Of a DNA stretch of 64,000 bases, positions 62,113-64,000 are shown piece after piece. The translations under genes were made by a program, and so were the position numbers. The notes below the pieces were generated by a model. That model was given only the letters and a program-made list of their open reading frames with translations, did not search any database and had not been told where the DNA came from. The number at the start of each line of letters is the position of its first letter. Position 1 is the stretch's first letter. The DNA comes from Wolfiporia cocos (lineage: Eukaryota; Basidiomycota; Agaricomycetes; Polyporales; Phaeolaceae). Location: positions 3,162,001 through 3,226,000 of the forward strand of contig JACCLO010000005.1 of assembly GCA_029448655.1 (NCBI GenBank). Direction: 5' to 3'.

Positions 62113-63239
62113 ATGGCAGACGTCCAGACTTGCACGCTCCTCTCGGAAGAAGAGAAGTTGGATGCGCTGGACCCTTTGCGACATCTCCGAGCGGCGGCGG
62201 ATGATACTGAAGACGTGTCCGACATCGTGCCCGCGCAACGCCCGTCGATCCTGAATCAGACCGTCGAGCTGGCCTTCTCGACCGTTTCTACGTCTGCCGA
62301 TCGTATTGAGAACAACCATGTCCCTGAAGAGAGGGGCTCAGAGGATCGTGTCGTGATAAAGCTCGTGGTGGACGCGTCACCCGGGTGCGGTGGTGTCGCC
62401 TGGCCTGCAGGAGAGGTACGCTTGATTGTTGCTCGTGCTAGGACAGCGTGATGTCGATGCGCTCGATATGAAGGTTCTTTCGAGGTACATTGCACGGCGC
62501 GGCCTGTCGTCAATGAAGAGGAAGACAGTTCTCGAACTGGGTAGTGGTACCGGCCTCGTTGGCCTCGTGGCAGGCAAGCTCGGCGGGGATGTCTGGATCA
62601 CAGATCAAGCGTGCGTCTTGCATGCAGCCTCTGCGCTGCGCTGTCTTGATAATCAGAAATCTCGTGGTACCAGTCCACTCCTCGACATCATGCGCCGCAA
62701 TGTCATCATGAACGACCTCTCCGAGCGTGTACGGGTCGAGGAACTTGACTGGTCAGTGTAGAATCATATTGCTGATTCACAATGTGGTCTATGTTTAACG
62801 TCGTCTTAGGGCAGGGGCACGCCTATTCCATTCTTCTCGGACTTCCCGCGTCATCCAGACGTAATCCTCGCGGCCGATTGTGTTTACTTCGAGCCCGCGT
62901 TCCCGCTTCTCGTACAAACACTCGCGGAACTTGTTCCTGTCCCTTCTCTCTCTGTTACTGATGCACAGCCGGAGGTGCTCTTCTGTTACAAGAAGCGGCG
63001 AAAGGTGCGCTTTCCTCGTGGGGTGGCGCGAGTGCCAGGATTGATCGTATGCAGGCCGATAAGCGGTTCTTCGCGCTATTGAAGAAGGAATTTTCGTGGA
63101 CACAGGCGCGTATAGGCGTGTTGTACGGATATGCGCTGCATGGGTCCTAATTGAAGGATAGGTAGCGGACGACCCTGACCACGAAGTGTACACGCGCGAA
63201 GCAATCTCGCTACTCCGACTTATCAGAAGATCGAGGTAG
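62113..63239 (+). CDS. METTL21/EFM6-type protein-lysine methyltransferase
   Basis: Seven-beta-strand SAM methyltransferase; yeast Efm6 methylates a lysine of eEF1A. Start MADVQTCTLLSEEEKLDALD at 62113. N-terminal region ends VVDASPGCGGVAWPAGE, then an intron and LDMKVLSRYIARRGL. SAM motif I: TVLELGSGTGLVGLVAGKL; acidic loop DVWITDQ; later DIMRRNVIMNDLSERV. Post-I catalytic motif: VILAADCVYFEPAFPLLVQT, then EVLFCYKKRRKADKRFFALL and a short exon to VADDPDHEVYTREAISLLRL ending at 63239. Four introns, about 300 aa. The CYKKRRKADKRFF motif favours the EFM6 group over other METTL21-like enzymes. Confidence 0.85.
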
Positions 63240-64000
63240 CGTCAGGACATGTCGCTGTGATCTGATGGGATGATATGCTGTTTGTATGGTAATTCTTCAT
63301 CTAATATCGGTCTCGAAACCGCTTTCTGACGGAGATATGTGCGACCAGAACAACAATGAGACGGTTGAGGTATGTACGGAATGTAAGGTGCTGCGAAAAA
63401 GCGGCAATGTTTGTGAATCTTAGGAACACGGATCGTCGAAGCATTTATCTTTTGTTCTGACACGACAGATTATAGTCTCCGTCGACTTGGTGTAATGACT
63501 TATCGCCAGAAGCGGAAACGTTGCAGAGTCGTTGCACGTTCAATAAGAGGAGCGACCATCATGCACATTCCACGCAGCATTCTGCTCGTTACGAGCCAAC
63601 GCACGTTGTAGCATCGGCCCACCGCAAGTCGGGGAAACAGGTGCAGTCGATACAAGTTCCAACGATCACCGGTTAACCTTCCGCAGCATATCGCCACGCC
63701 ATGCGCAATCTGTGTAATCGCAACAGCGAGCGGCTGCGACCGCAAGAACTACAGTGTGTATCTCCGCAACGCGTCTTTTCGGACGTAAAGGACTACAGGA
63801 TGTCGCACACACGGACCCACATGGAGATACTGGTTAGCGCCGCTGATACAGGGCATGTGCTCGAGCTCAATTTGCCTATCATAACAAGCATTGCTGCGAC
63901 TCATAGTTTGGAATATTGTTGGACCCGTATGCACTGATGAAATTCCTTTGTTGAGCAAAGGCTGACTGAATACCACGGCCACAACCTTTCACAATTGTAT
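63240..64000. other. Right edge, no gene supported
   Basis: Begins with the 3' flank of the EFM6-like gene. Short ORFs on both strands show no motif. A gene beginning outside the window could extend its UTR in here, but nothing is recognisable. Confidence 0.5.

Overview
The window is nuclear DNA of a filamentous basidiomycete, most likely an Agaricomycete (mushroom or polypore type). Almost every gene is split by many 45-70 nt introns with GT(A/G)(A/C/T)G(T/C) donors and CT(A/G)A(C/T) branch sites. It also holds lineage-typical families: a DUF6534 membrane protein, a basidiomycete F-box protein and an Rds1-type ferritin-like protein. I saw no operons, CRISPR arrays, tRNA or rRNA genes, and no convincing transposon. 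All start and stop choices and splice joins were made by hand from the sequence. Where exon coordinates are listed, the total was checked to be divisible by three.

Left third (1-24.9 kb). The 5' part of UDP-xylose synthase runs off the left edge and shares a divergent promoter with ENP1 (bystin, 40S assembly). Next come NOP9 (40S assembly) and, divergent from it, NCS6 (tRNA 2-thiolation), then an F-box gene whose model is uncertain. NOP58 (box C/D snoRNP) is divergent from a secreted or vacuolar serine carboxypeptidase whose last intron appears to be AT-AC. They are followed by a secreted Rds1-like protein with a Ser/Ala-rich tail, PKR1 (V-ATPase assembly), PSF3 (GINS replication complex), a tandem pair of short mitochondrial-type paralogues of unknown function, and a TFIIIC subunit.

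Middle (26.3-43.4 kb). LEU1 (isopropylmalate isomerase), a HEI10/CCNB1IP1-type meiotic RING protein built from microexons, a disordered protein ending in a CUE-like motif, a giant Kar9-like protein with a C-terminal GAR (GAS2) domain, and the polarity scaffold BEM1 (SH3-SH3-PX-PB1).

Right third (44.5-64 kb). NOT3/NOT5 (CCR4-NOT), mitochondrial bL12m, a DUF6534 membrane protein with many small exons, 1.5 kb with possible gene remnants, an NCBP3-like cap-binding protein divergent from KRR1 (40S assembly), a 1,193-residue polyQ/RGG protein, a CBM48 (Crp1/Mdg1-like) protein, and an EFM6-like lysine methyltransferase.

Common themes: four ribosome-biogenesis factors (ENP1, NOP9, NOP58, KRR1) lie within 55 kb, together with other RNA and translation genes (NCS6, TFIIIC, NOT3/5, NCBP3-like, bL12m, EFM6). 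Several are arranged head to head over 185-350 bp shared promoters. Best candidates for a second look: the AT-AC intron at 16225-16282, the 7-nt and other microexons in the HEI10 RING domain, the tandem mitochondrial pair, and the Kar9-GAR architecture.
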